Shown here in pieces: positions 31,037 through 43,041 of a DNA stretch of 64,000 bases (its first letter is position 1; each line of letters opens with the position of its first letter). The translations under genes were made by a program, and so were the position numbers. Location of the stretch: the NCBI GenBank assembly GCA_963971305.1, contig OZ020309.1:3155001-3219000 (forward strand). Direction: 5' to 3'. The notes beneath the pieces are model-generated. The model was not told the DNA's origin. It did no database searches and saw only the letters and a list, made by a program, of their open reading frames with translations. This stretch comes from Arcuatula senhousia. Lineage: Eukaryota > Mollusca > Bivalvia > Mytilida > Mytilidae.

Positions 31037-31429
31037 GTTATTATCACTTGTAACCAGAATAATTTACTACTCCAAAGATGTTTATTCATTTATAAAATGT
31101 AATGGAATGGTATTATTTTACGGAAATATTCTGTTAAAATGTAAGCTTTACTTACAAAAGAAAAACTGCAATGGATAAAAATAAGGTATGTTGCTACTGT
31201 TTTGGAATTTCCAAATTTAAAATTGATATTTCCAAGATTAAAGTTAAAATTTCCAAGATTAAAGTCGACAAATAAAAAATATAAAACACGGCCCTAATAC
31301 GCTTCTGTAGTTTTAGGAATATTAAATAATTTTTTGATAAGTCATTAAGAAATAAAAGTATTATAATTTGAAGATTTGGACCATGTCCATTAGCACCATT
31401 GTTCTGTCATAGCGACAGACCCGAAAACG
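31037..31429. other. Upstream region of the PAN-like exon
   Basis: AT-rich; no obvious TATA box or repeat, apart from two TTTCCAAGATTAAAGT copies (31230-31265). Confidence 0.35.
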
Positions 31430-31620
31430 CATATCATCATGTGAGACCCCTACCGTAACATGCTTAAGCTGCATACCAAATGTCGAAAGCCTATGATTAA
31501 TAGATGCGGAGAAATCTGTTACGACAAATAGTGTGACGAACGGACGGACACACGCACGCTCACCCGTACAGACACCCGACATTTCTATGCCCCGCTCCAC
31601 ATTTCGGCGGCGGACAAACA
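31430..31620. repeat. Dispersed repeat with GGAC-rich tail
   Basis: Related to 9340-9520: GCTGCATACCAAATGTCGAA (31470), then ACGAACGGACGGACACACGC (31537) and GACATTTC. Confidence 0.5.
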
Positions 31621-32202
31621 TGGATAATCTATATATGAGAATTCTTCTGGTTTTGATTTTTCTTCCTGTATCAATTCTTTAAACAAAATGTGTCAACGGC
31701 TTAAATGTATATTGCGTCGTTACATTGTTACGAGTGGTCTAAAAGCAAAAAGGGATGACCTCCCAAAAATTTACTTCCGATTTTCAATATTAATTTCGAA
31801 GATCCTTACGTTTTACAATATCTCTTACAATTTGTTTGCGAAATTTGAGGTCAAAAGTGCCAAAAACTTCATATATAAAAACTTGCTGGTAAATATAAAA
31901 GAATATCGAATATGCATTAAAAGCATATCACAAACTGAATGTGTCAAAAAGCATTATGAGTCCACCATGGGCTGTATATGTTCAAAGAAATTGACTATCC
32001 CTAGTGGGCCTCCATCATAGAGGGTTCAACAAATGTAAAAGGTTGCGGTCGTATCATGCTGAGCTCGGCGTAGATTTTTATTTTCCATTTAAAAAATCGG
32101 TAAGCTCACTATAGCTATGAGGAGTTGAAGGAAAGTGAACAATACCTACCTAAACTTCTCTTTACGTTGGTTTCGGTAAGTTTTTAAAGTGAAGTCATTA
32201 AA
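31621..32202. other. Intergenic; one unrecognised 110-codon open frame
   Basis: An open frame at 31688-32020 (+) starts MCQRLKCILRRYIVTSG and is Lys/Ile/Ser-rich with a late CICSKK. I recognise no family and see no splice context, so it is not called as a gene. Confidence 0.3.
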
Positions 32203-32800
32203 CTAGAGGCTCCCAGGAGCGTGACTCACCTTGTATTCGATGATACTTATAAGCTGGATATTTTTTTTTACAAAGGACTGCTTCTCTGTGAATTGATCAA
32301 TTTTAACGTTCTAAGGGAAACAACTCCTATCAAGAAAGGTCATACAACATTGACCCCATTACATAATTTTTAGATCCATATGCAATTTAAACTTCTCAAA
32401 TATCTTACAATGTATAGTTTCAAGATATTGGTCTAAAAAGTGCAAAATTTGAAAAGAAAAAGAAAAAGGACAATAACTCCTACAACTATTGTCAGATCAT
32501 CTTCAAAAGTTTGGGGCAGGTTGATCTTAATGTGCTGATGACTATTTCTCGAAACAAAATTTTAATATCCGCTAACATTTTTGAGCAATTTGCAAAAATT
32601 GCAATTTGTCCTTATGTTCTAATTTTAGCCATAGCGGCCTTGTTTTTGTCGAATCAAAATTTTAAACGATTGTTTTGAAGAGGACATACTACAGAACAAA
32701 CCTACCAAGTTTCATTTAAAATGGCCAAGCGGTTTCAGAGAAGAAGATTTTTGAAAAGTTGAACGACAGACGGACGACGGGCGCCAAGAGCTCTCACTGC
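32203..32800 (-). mobile_element. Helitron-like element, diverged relative
   Basis: CTAGAGGCTCCCAGGAGC at 32203 is the same CTAG plus hairpin terminus; the body has GGTTTCAGAGAAGAAGATTT and the ACGACAGACGGACGACGGGC tail near 32763. It lacks the GACCCTTCGGGTC end. Confidence 0.6.
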
Positions 32801-33425
32801 CTCAGGCACGGATACATATGGAATGATAGTGAACAGTCACCAGACGTGTGATCTCGTAATACTTCGAACTTTGGAAATGAGGGTATTGCTCTTGTAAGAC
32901 CAAACGAATCCACTGGGTCAATAAACTAAGAAGATTATTCTACTTATTAAAATAAGTTACTTTTTTCACGTTTAAGACTTGTCAGTGTTTCAAAACTTTC
33001 TGTTTTCGACATACATGTACAACAAAGATCCAGACGGGCGTTTCGTCTAATCAGGTTTGTTTTTCGCGCTGTGTAAGTTTCTTAATGCTTGAGGTGTATG
33101 TTCCTTTTTTATAATTGTGGCGTGTGTATTCATAAGGCGAAAAATGATCGTTACACAGTAGTTTTGGTTAAACAATTATTTTGTTGCCTTTTCATGAAAC
33201 AGTAGGGACCACAAACCCCTAATACAATACCTGCCTTCCTTTAGTGATTACAAACATATAATTTACTAACGATTCGTAAACCACTATCACAACTTGAGTT
33301 ATCGCACCGAAACTAAATTTCTACACACGACGACGACAACGCCTTGCTTATTGTTTGCAGTCGTTTTAAAGTATGAGGATACAAATGTAATATTTAAATG
33401 TTTTATCAAGCTACAGTTTTAATAG
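32801..33425. other. Intergenic, nothing recognised
   Basis: A GGGCGTTTCGTCTAATCAGG (33037) fragment resembles the GTAGCAAA/GTTTCGTC dispersed repeat. No gene. Confidence 0.35.
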
Positions 33426-33748
33426 TAAGGGAGGGACAGTTTGATTTTTTGGGAAGGGACGGGGTTGTGATGATATCTAAAATAAAAAGGCATGATTAAG
33501 AAAAAAAACAGCAAGGAATAGAAAGACAATGATCTAAATTAAAATTAAATACTAACAATGAAAAAAAAAAGAACAGAAAAAAAAACCAAACAGAGAGAAA
33601 GGTGTTTTTGGCTGCAAAATGTATAGTTAATTCACAGTGAGTTAATTGAAAAAAAATCACCCTTTAGCACGCCTTAAAAGCCAGGAAACCAAAGAACATG
33701 GTGAAAATTATCCATAGCCCCCATAAAAATCAAATGGGCACTCCCTAA
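33426..33748. mobile_element. MITE, GGGAG...ATTTGATTTT family
   Basis: TAAGGGAGGGACAGTTTGAT (33426) faces AAATCAAATGGGCACTCCCT ending near 33746. The right 160 bp (33669-33829) recurs inverted at 10404-10563. Confidence 0.65.
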
Positions 33749-33925
33749 TGTATACAAGAAGATAAATACATGTAAAAGCAATATATGTGTAGGATTTGAG
33801 AAACATGTTGGTAGACGAATACAGTCAAACAGTGCAACATAACATTTACAACAGACTCATAAAACCCACGTTCGAAAGTAGAGCAAATTAAAACTTATTG
33901 TGAATATGAAAAAAAAAATCCCTTG

Positions 33926-33931
33926 TTTATT
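33926..33931 (-). terminator. Candidate poly(A) signal of the F5/8C gene A
   Basis: TTTATT on the + strand (AATAAA on the minus), ~95 bp past the stop at 34026. Confidence 0.45.
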
Positions 33932-34025
33932 GTCAAAACAAAAACCAAGTCTGTTCCATATTTTTTTCAGAAAAAAAATCGGACTGAATATATACAATTA
34001 AGGTTTTCACTGCATTTTTCACATT

Positions 34026-34237
34026 TCAAAAATTGTAAATCCATTCAAAAACTTCCACCTCACACAGAACCAGATAACTCTTTGTTGTGATCGTTATTTT
34101 GATTTCACTTCCTTCCGGTTTAGTAGTACACATCACGTGAACAGCTTCAGCGGTTTTTGATTGGTAGTTGAAAAATCCACACAAGGCAGGTTCTGAATTC
34201 TTTATGACGTCAATCCAAAAGTACTGCAGTCGTTCTC
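34026..34237 (-). CDS. F5/8 type C domain, C-half last exon (gene A)
   Basis: Acceptor TTTTTTCAG precedes 34237; the exon takes up phase 1 from the N-half exon (36020) and ends at TGA (34028-34026). It encodes about 70 residues: ERLQYFWIDVIKNSEPALC, GFFNYQSK, VHVMCTTKPEGSEIKITI and LVLCEVEVFEW. The last block is the classic closing strand of F5/8C (discoidin) domains, with a Cys pair typical of fucolectins. With 36020-36256 it completes one ~150-residue domain. A secreted glycan-binding role is likely. Intact. Confidence 0.85.
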
Positions 34238-36019
34238 CTGAAAAAAGAAACCGTCTTCGATTTGTCACGTTATGTTTTTAACTAAATATGGAAATTGTTT
34301 TGAATGGAATTATTAAACACAAAACATCCGGCATTTGTTATGCAGAATTTTGCGTCTTTTGTATGATAATGATTTTTGTCACTTCTTGTTGGTTGTTTTA
34401 AATATCATGCTAGCTTAATTTACAAACTAATTACTTTTTAACTAAATGTTGTTGTTGATTAGTAATCATTGTACTCCTCAATATAACATGAACAGCATAA
34501 CAAATGAATTAGTAAAATAGCACCTGCTTGTCGAACGTTGAAATTTGCCAATTAGGCCATCTTTAAATTTGTAAGATTGATTCAACAAGCATGTTAATTC
34601 TGAATGCTGTAACCTCGTAAATTCATTGCTTATTGTTATACTATTATAATACACAGTATATTACACTATTCTATAAATCAGTTTCCCTAAATTGCAATGA
34701 AAGAGGATGATTCACGCAATAAAACCTGACCAAATACACAATTTTTTTACATGCATGCTTTAAGTCAGGACTATTGCGATCTTCGATTTCGCTGGCATAT
34801 CTCTGCCATGTTTTGGGATTTCTGTTCTGATTTTTGGAATCCCTTTTTTTACCATAAAAAGGGTGAAACATTTTGCTCTTTTGAATCCCATATTTTCTTT
34901 TTATCAATGTCTTTTGAATGTCATGAATAAGTGATAAGCAATGTTTTATTAAATCCTACTTATTCTGACATGGATTTTGACACCTTAATAGTGCAACCTT
35001 TTACCGCCAAAACTTTCATATTTATGTTCTTGAAAACGAGGTCACGAACCTATCAATTTCTTTGCTAATATGAGATGCAGTCCCACATATGTAGAAATTC
35101 CAAAACTTAATGGTTTGATTTTTTTCCCTAACCGGATGTGCCGGTTGTGCGCAAGCGCGCTCGGCAAGTTTTTCTATTGGGCTAGAAATTCGATGTCTTT
35201 TTTGGAAAATAAAATAAAATGGACAGATTTTAGACCCATAGTTAAATTTCTTTCTAAAATAAACAGGTAAATCAAAATACGTATGGAAAGTCAAAACTTA
35301 ATTCTCTCTATATATTTTTCAAGGAAACTCTCGCTGTAAAAGAGATGCAATTATCTCGCCAAGTTCTCGCGAGAATAGTTATATCAACAAGTGGTCACAT
35401 GTGCGCTGTCAATCATCGTGATCTGTCGGATTGTTTACTAGTAAAATGTTATTTTAATCAATGTATGGCGATGTGGAATAATGCTCAACAATATTGAAAA
35501 GTAAAAAAAGATGATCATGGAAATAAATTAATCCTGTGGCCGTGCATGTGCCCAGTTAATTAAAATTCCTGATTGCATCAAGTCGTCATTTCTTTATCAA
35601 TTTTCTTCAGCCAATACTTTAATAAGATATATTGGCATAAAGAAAACCGGCGTCCAAAACCTGACAGAAAAAAATGTCACTTTGTTTACTGTCTGCTAGG
35701 GTTCGATTTACTCTGACAGGTAAATGACGTCACGGAATACGTACTAAGCCAAAAGGGGTTTTTCGTCCCAAAATATTTCGACCCTTTTCAGAATGTTACA
35801 AACATTTTTTATTATCGATATTTTATAATTTGTTGGTTGGGGAATTTGTTATTGATCCATGGTATTTTGACAATTATTTTCTTAAGCTGCGTTGCACCTA
35901 TTATCATGTTATTTATATGTTAACTGTTATCTTTATTTATATGTTAACTGTTATCTTTTTATTTAAGGCATTCGAAACCTATTGATTTTCAAAAACAGGA
36001 GCGAATATCCTTATTATAC
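34238..36019 (-). other. Intron of F5/8C gene A
   Basis: A phase-1 intron of 1.78 kb (donor GTATAA, acceptor TTTTTTCAG). From 34649 it lies in the 2-kb duplicated segment. Open frames inside it are identical in the second copy because the DNA is duplicated, not because they are genes. Confidence 0.65.
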
Positions 36020-36661
36020 CGTTCTCGTCTTGTCTATTGTACATGACCACTCTGTCAATTCTTTTGGTATTTCCCAGGTCTATTTTTAGCCATGGTTGTT
36101 GCTCATACGCTGTATGTGAGCAAAAATATCCATAAGGTTCATGAGGGAAAACTCCATCGACAGCAAAATGAGGACCATAATCTCCTACAGCTGCCCATTG
36201 TGACATGTGCGTGACATCCATTCCGAAGGCAACGTTTGGACCTTTCACTGGCTCCACTGAAAATTAAAAAAAAAACTAAAACAATAAAAACTAGATGGAG
36301 CCTTCTCCTGAAGGCATTTGTCGCCTGCCTATCTATGTTTAATCGGTAAACAATAGAAGAATAATGGTATAAAATCTGACTGCTACATGTAACCTGGACT
36401 GAAGTGCAATGCAAATTTGTATTCAAGCGCATTATTTTAATATCTAAAGTATTTGTCAAAAAAGAAGTAGTTAATTTTCGGGAATGAAATCGCTTTACAC
36501 CATATATTACTACAAAATGAAGCTGCATGCAAAGTATCAAGAGCCTGCTACATGTATATATAGTTGTTTGGAAAAGTGTGACGGAAATTTGCATCTAAGT
36601 CCCTTAAGTATTCGTCAAACAGGATGTAGTTAATTTTCGGACATAAAATCGCTTTACACCA
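34649..36661. repeat. 2-kb segmental duplication, copy 1
   Basis: Collinear and nearly identical to 39549-41579, offset exactly 4900 bp until small indels appear at ~36390. It carries the whole N-half exon A. The right end shows a local tandem pair (TAGTTAATTTTCGGG... near 36468 and 36627). Confidence 0.95.
36020..36256 (-). CDS. F5/8 type C domain, N-half exon (gene A)
   Basis: Acceptor AATTTTCAG precedes 36256; donor GTATAA follows 36020. The exon is 237 nt with phase 1 on both sides. It encodes EPVKGPNVAFGMDVTHMSQW, HFAVDGVFPHEP, QQPWLKIDLGNTKRIDRVV and YNRQDENG. FAVDG, PWLKIDLG and VVMYNRQD are the hallmark strands of F5/8C/fucolectin domains. It joins the C-half at 34237. The first exon (signal peptide) was not identified; it must lie to the right. 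Confidence 0.85.
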
Positions 36662-36939
36662 TATATACCAGGTATTACTGGAAACGTAGAACACTGGCAA
36701 AATAGACGACAGTCCCTATTTTTAAACGGTTTATGATTTTGAACAAACAAAAAGACAATAGAAGACAGAAGGAAACGGCAGTTCTTCAATGAAAACGGCA
36801 GCAGACGACGACAGTTTTTGGAAAGGTTTAACACAGTTTTTCCAAAGTTTTCAGTTTATTTTTGAAAGAAAAACTAAAACTTATATCTATATATGCACTA
36901 ACATTTAAACGTAATTACAATTGTAATACCAATAGCAAT
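36662..36939. other. Upstream of gene A, nothing recognised
   Basis: No exon pattern; CGACGACAG-type runs near 36790. Confidence 0.35.
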
Positions 36940-37064
36940 AGCAACCATTTGATTTTTATGGGGATCATTCTGTCTTTTTTTAACTCAAAGCCCTGTCCTG
37001 CCTTTTTCTGAAATTTTCACCATAGGCCCCACCCTTCCCTTAAAAATCAAATGGTTTCTCCCAA
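36940..37064. mobile_element. Short MITE of the ATTTGATTTT family
   Basis: AGCAACCATTTGATTTTTAT faces TAAAAATCAAATGGTTTCTC over about 125 bp; an internally deleted member. Confidence 0.65.
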
Positions 37065-37589
37065 AGAACGACAAAAAAAATGTCCGTTGTGATATATGCA
37101 ACCACCTGTGGTATTTATCCGGCCATTAAATCTTAAAATGAGTTGTGAGTAATTACCAATAAATTACAGTTGATCGAGTATTTGAATATACCCGACAAGA
37201 CACGTGCAGCCTGAGACAATATAACTTATTTTTTTATATGATTTTCTCAGGTGCAGCACACCAAAATGCAACCTTAATTAAAAAATTATAATTTTTAAAA
37301 TTAATATTCTTACAAAAATGTACATATTCTTAAATATTCGACAAACTCGATGACGGATCAAGATATTTTTTTTTGAAAAAGGGGATCTAAAAAGAATTAG
37401 TGATGCCGAAAATCTGTACGAAATTTACAAAACTTTAAGCTGTAATTAAAGCACAAATTTATAGAATTATATGTTGTAAACAAATTTGTTTAATTTGAGA
37501 AAGTAGACAAGACAAGGGGGGGGGGGGGAGGTGCGGTGATTGGAACCCATTTCATTGGAAAATATTGTTATTTTCGTGCAGATTTTGTG

Positions 37590-37870
37590 CAAAGGACATG
37601 ATACGGTAGAGCCATATTTGGCCCCCTATTTTATGAAAAAATAAATCTTGCGAAAATTTTTAAAATGCACTTTATATATAGAGTAAAATGGTTCAAATTT
37701 ATGAGTATGCTTTCAATTTCCAATAATCTTTTTGGTTTTCAATTTTATGGAGACCTCAAACAGAGTAAAATCAACAAAATCGAGAAAAATGCTGATTTTC
37801 AGAGCTTACATTGTTATTTTCAAAGGCCTCCGCCTACGTGACCCATAGATTTCTTAACTGATTTAGACTT
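37590..37870. repeat. Dispersed repeat, second copy at 52110-52380
   Basis: Collinear from GGTAGAGCCATATTTGGCCC-type text through TAAATCTTGCGAAAA, TTATGAGTATGCTTTCAATT and CAACAAAATCGAGAAAAATG to GGCCTCCGCCTACGTGACCC. Same orientation as 52110-52380, moderately diverged. Confidence 0.85.
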
Positions 37871-38600
37871 TAATTGAAGTCAGTTTAAAAGTTAATGTAC
37901 AAAATGTCTGGGTCAAGAAGGCGGAGGCATCCAGAAATTGAAAAAAAAATGACGCAAAATTCATCAATTTTCAGCCAATTTGACATTTGTTTTGTTTTGA
38001 CATCCTATTTGTCACCGTATGGAAAGAGCGAAAGGGAAAAACGGTTGATTTCTGTGCCCCGATGTAGTTTATTGCTGTGCTCAAAATGAAGTCGTCTGTT
38101 TTTTCTGCCTTTTTACTTAATTCTTGAATAATTACATATCCTGCATTGTCGATGATTTCAACATTAGATAGTAACGATTTAGTTTATTCAAGTTTTACTT
38201 GCATTTTTATGTCATAAGCTATTGTGATCACCAAAAGTCATCAATTTATCAATAAAACACGGTTTTTTGGAACAATTACATAAATAAAACACTTGCAGAT
38301 GAAATTAAAGTGAATAAAAATTGTTCATCGTGTATTTAAGTATATATAGAACTCTATTGTTGATAAATAAAGTTTAATTATGCAAAGGTTCAAGACAGAT
38401 CGATGAAATAAGAGTAGGTGTTAAAATTTGCACCGCGAATGTATATTTCTGTGCTTATTTTCTACATGCGAATGTATATTTCAGAGCCCGCGGAAGTTTA
38501 TTTGTGTGGTTGCGAATGTTTCGTTCTAAGTTATAAATACTTGGCCATAGAAAATCAGATCAAATAATGGAAATATAACTTTAGTTCTAACTCTAAACCA
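37871..38600. other. Intergenic, nothing recognised
   Basis: AT-rich with GCGAATGTATATTTC repeated (38435, 38468). No gene. Confidence 0.35.
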
Positions 38601-39405
38601 GGGGACATGTTAATGAAGTTGTCCTAAGCTGTATCCCAAACAATGTCTTATGACTTAAAATGGGATGTAGAAATGATCATCTTTAGACGCGTCCAAGGAT
38701 GTAAAACGAAACCATCTTAGGATAACCTTAAATAGGACCATCCTTATACGAATTTAGGATAATCCTGAATAGCCATATGTCATGCATTTACGCCGATGTG
38801 AAGGCGTTTGATAAAAAACTTGAAGTTTTTTGTTTTACATTTTCAAATGCAAAATAGATTTAAGCATTTTTATTGCATTGCCTTTGGTTTTTTTTTAGAG
38901 AATAAAATTAATGTATTGCAATATCATTGCATTTCTTCATTCATTTTTGTTCTGCGCGTTGCACTTATCACTAATCCCTAGGTTTGGGAAGCAAATATCC
39001 ACATGAACTGTTAAATGTTAATTTCAAAAGTCTAGTACTACATATATTAGAATATCGTCAAAATGTAACTGGTAAAACGCCAATATATGGGTCAGTATTG
39101 GGAAAATTTAATCAATGGCAAAAATATCTGAGTTTGCTAAATGTAGAAAGTAAAATATCAAAAATGAGAATTGGGCCACATACGACCCTAATTCAAGGGG
39201 ATAAAACCTATTTCCGACACTTTTTTAAATTGAAAGTCACAAGGATGGTCCTAGGACAACAATTTTTACAACCTTAATTACGGACCAAATTTAGGACGTG
39301 ACATTTTTTAGGGTGTCTTCAATAATACGACTTAGGACCGAGACATGTCCAAAGACCATCCTTAGACATGTCCTAATCCTAGGACACCTTCGTTAACACG
39401 GCCCC
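38601..39405. mobile_element. 805-bp TIR element with AGGAC/GTCCT-rich ends
   Basis: Left end GGGGACATGTTAATGAAGTT and right end (reverse complement) GGGGCCGTGTTAACGAAGGT are matching terminal repeats, each followed by GTCCTA. Both subterminal regions are packed with TTAGGA/CTAAG motifs. An internal open frame at 38984-39277 (+, 97 codons) has no recognised family and no transposase motif. Confidence 0.6.
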
Positions 39406-39548
39406 AGGATTATTTTAAAACAAGTGTTCATTTACAATTCCTGTCTAAACCATCTAATGTTTTACTTATTCTATAAATTACAAAAATAGTATATAAAGCT
39501 CTTTTAAACAAAGCAAAACAAAATTAATTGGTGATACAATCTATATTT

Positions 39549-41579
39549 ATACACAGTATATTACACTATTCTATAAATCAGTTTCCCTAAATTGCAATGA
39601 AAGAGGATGATTCACGCAATAAAACCTGACCAAATACACAATTTTTTTACATGCATGCTTTAAGTCAGGACTATTGCGATCTTCGATTTCGCTGGCATAT
39701 CTCTGCCATGTTTTGGGATTTCTGTTCTGATTTTTGGAATCCCTTTTTTTACCATAAAAAGGGTGAAACATTTTGCTCTTTTGAATCCCATATTTTCTTT
39801 TTATCAATGTCTTTTGAATGTCATGAATAAGTGATAAGCAATGTTTTATTAAATCCTACTTATTCTGACATGGATTTTGACACCTTAATAGTGCAACCTT
39901 TTACCGCCAAAACTTTCATATTTATGTTCTTGAAAACGAGGTCACGAACCTATCAATTTCTTTGCTAATATGAGATGCAGTCCCACATATGTAGAAATTC
40001 CAAAACTTAATGGTTTGATTTTTTTCCCTAACCGGATGTGCCGGTTGTGCGCAAGCGCGCTCGGCAAGTTTTTCTATTGGGCTAGAAATTCGATGTCTTT
40101 TTTGGAAAATAAAATAAAATGGACAGATTTTAGACCCATAGTTAAATTTCTTTCTAAAATAAACAGGTAAATCAAAATACGTATGGAAAGTCAAAACTTA
40201 ATTCTCTCTATATATTTTTCAAGGAAACTCTCGCTGTAAAAGAGATGCAATTATCTCGCCAAGTTCTCGCGAGAATAGTTATATCAACAAGTGGTCACAT
40301 GTGCGCTGTCAATCATCGTGATCTGTCGGATTGTTTACTAGTAAAATGTTATTTTAATCAATGTATGGCGATGTGGAATAATGCTCAACAATATTGAAAA
40401 GTAAAAAAAGATGATCATGGAAATAAATTAATCCTGTGGCCGTGCATGTGCCCAGTTAATTAAAATTCCTGATTGCATCAAGTCGTCATTTCTTTATCAA
40501 TTTTCTTCAGCCAATACTTTAATAAGATATATTGGCATAAAGAAAACCGGCGTCCAAAACCTGACAGAAAAAAATGTCACTTTGTTTACTGTCTGCTAGG
40601 GTTCGATTTACTCTGACAGGTAAATGACGTCACGGAATACGTACTAAGCCAAAAGGGGTTTTTCGTCCCAAAATATTTCGACCCTTTTCAGAATGTTACA
40701 AACATTTTTTATTATCGATATTTTATAATTTGTTGGTTGGGGAATTTGTTATTGATCCATGGTATTTTGACAATTATTTTCTTAAGCTGCGTTGCACCTA
40801 TTATCATGTTATTTATATGTTAACTGTTATCTTTATTTATATGTTAACTGTTATCTTTTTATTTAAGGCATTCGAAACCTATTGATTTTCAAAAACAGGA
40901 GCGAATATCCTTATTATACCGTTCTCGTCTTGTCTATTGTACATGACCACTCTGTCAATTCTTTTGGTATTTCCCAGGTCTATTTTTAGCCATGGTTGTT
41001 GCTCATACGCTGTATGTGAGCAAAAATATCCATAAGGTTCATGAGGGAAAACTCCATCGACAGCAAAATGAGGACCATAATCTCCTACAGCTGCCCATTG
41101 TGACATGTGCATGACATCCATTCCGAAGGCAATGTTTGGACCTTTCACTGGCTCCACTGAAAATTAAAAAAAGAACTTAAACAATAAAAACTAGATGGAG
41201 CCTTCTCCTGAAGGCATTTGTCGCCTGCCTATCTATGTTTAATCGGTAAACAATAGAAGAATAATGGTATAAAATCTGACTGCTGCATGTAATGATCTGT
41301 AATCTGGACTGAAGTGCAATGTAAATTTATATACAAGCGCATTATTTTAATATCTAAAGTATTTGTCAAACAAGACGTAGTTAATTTTCGGGCATAAAAT
41401 CGCTTCACACCATATAGTATTACAGAATGAAGCTGCATGCAAAGTATCAAGAGCCTGCTACATGTATATATAGTTGTTTGGAAAAGTGTGACGGAAATTT
41501 GCATCTAAGTCCCTTAAGTATTCGTCAAACAGGATGTAGTTAATTTTCGGGCAAAAAAATCGCTTTACACCATATATAC
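39549..41579. repeat. 2-kb segmental duplication, copy 2
   Basis: Nearly identical to 34649-36661. It begins at the shared ATACACAGTATA and is cut at 41579, just after CATATATAC, where the sequence switches to the PolB pseudogene region. No C-half exon or PAN exon came with it. Confidence 0.95.
40920..41156 (-). CDS. F5/8 type C domain, duplicated N-half exon (copy B)
   Basis: Same exon as 36020-36256 with identical splice signals and only two visible amino-acid changes (PNVAF to PNIAF; DVTHM to DVMHM). No separate C-half exon exists between it and exon A, so it may either splice over exon A, be an alternative exon of gene A, or be inert. Frame and splice sites are intact, consistent with a recent duplication. 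Confidence 0.7.
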
Positions 41580-41585
41580 GAGGTA

Positions 41586-43041
41586 CGTGGTTCCAAATCA
41601 GGAATCATCTCTAAGGAGTTGACAAAGTCGCGAAGTGTTGGATCTTGTTCTATCTCTTTATCGAGATCACATTCCCATTTCTCTACGTAGGAGTATCCTT
41701 CTGTTTCCAAATAAGTCTTTTTCTCTAGTGTCTGTTGATAAAGATCGTTCATAAACATGTTGTTGACCGTATTGATGGTCTCTCTGGAATAGCATCTGGG
41801 ACAGCCGTGCCAGTAACAACCGTGAAATTCATACACAGTTCCATTGTCGTATTCGTCTACTCTGTAGGGTCTAATCTGCTTCTCTCCTCCGTTTTGGGCG
41901 TGTTGAATTCTTGAATCTTTCTTTGCTGATATATATTTTATCCACTTCATAGCTTTGATGGAGTGCTTATGTTCTGGTTGATAGCCTTGTGCTGGGATGA
42001 GGCCAATGGTGTTCCATTGCAGAAACTTGGATCGAAAGACAAGGTTGCAGGCAGAGGCAATGGTGATACTCTCTTGGAAGGGGTCGATTGGAGTTCCGTC
42101 TAAGGTGTCCTTGAACAGTTGTCGGAAGGTTAAACAGGCTTTTCTCAGGACTTCTACGTCTGTGATACAGTACTTCAAGAGTTCTTCTTGGACATCAAAT
42201 GGCTCGTCTATGTGGTCTTTGTACCATTTCATGAATGTTTTGCGGTCTTCTGATTTCATACCATTTGGATTGTAGTAATTGATGTCTGGAAGAGTTTCTA
42301 GTCGGGTGTTTTGGTTTTCGTTTGTGTTAAACATATGTGGAAAGTATCCTTTGTGAAGTTCCTCGAATCCAAACGTTTTCGGGAGTTTGGCTAAGGCAGT
42401 GGGTAGAAAGTTAAGGGAATCTATCATACGTATGCTGCAGTTTGGAATCGTTACAGACGTGTTCTTGGCGCCGTTGGGGATTATCTTGGGTTGAATTCCA
42501 CGACAGAACAGGTATTGCAGAACGGGGATAGAGTCATATCCTTTAAATTTGTGGCAGATAATGGTGGAGTTGTTGTTGTTTCCGGAAAATAGCCAGTTGC
42601 AAAAGTCATTGTTGGCGTTGGGTCCACTAAAGACCAGTTGGTTCTGTCCACAGTTCTCGCAGGTATTCTCTTCAGTTACTTCCTCCTCCACCCAGTCGGT
42701 ACAGACTTTTTGAACCACGCATAAGTTGGGTCGATGTTCCTTGGCTCCGCAGGTACTAGCTTCACAGTGTGCACGTCTTCCGTCGGTGTCAGGTTGGTAT
42801 CCCATTTCGCATTCTACGAGGTCGTCTTGTGTGCATTCAAAATCAAAGAAGATGTAGGTTTGTATTTCAGGAAGATCTTCGATTACTAAGGGTGTCATGT
42901 AACACTGATGGTCTTGATCGCAAAACTGTTTACAGGATGGACAGTACATCTCGCCACACACGTGTTTGCTTTCCCTTTTCTCCATGTTGAAGGTGTGGCC
43001 ACAGTCTTTACACTTGTAGTACCATTTACATGTTGAGTTGC
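41586..43041 (-). pseudogene. Protein-primed family B DNA polymerase fragment (copy 1; Polinton/Maverick-type)
   Basis: A minus-strand open frame covering the middle of a PolB: zinc-ribbon pairs (CGEMYCPSCKQ), Exo I (FFDFEC), Exo II (HKFKGYDS), Exo III (YCITDVEVL) and the FHGCYWHGCPRC motif found before the palm in mobile-element PolBs. It stops at LEPR (41586) before any polymerase motif and begins mid-zinc region at 43041, so both ends are truncated. Exo II has Lys where its sister copy and the family have Asn, which would impair proofreading. The frame itself has no stop. It is a near-identical inverted partner of 45584-47040. Polintons are self-synthesising DNA transposons related to adintoviruses; integrase, ATPase and capsid genes are absent here. 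Confidence 0.85.

Noticed and set aside
34671..35294. Three open frames repeated exactly at 39571-40194
   Set aside because: Their conservation comes from the 2-kb DNA duplication; they have no domain or splice context and lie in the F5/8C intron.
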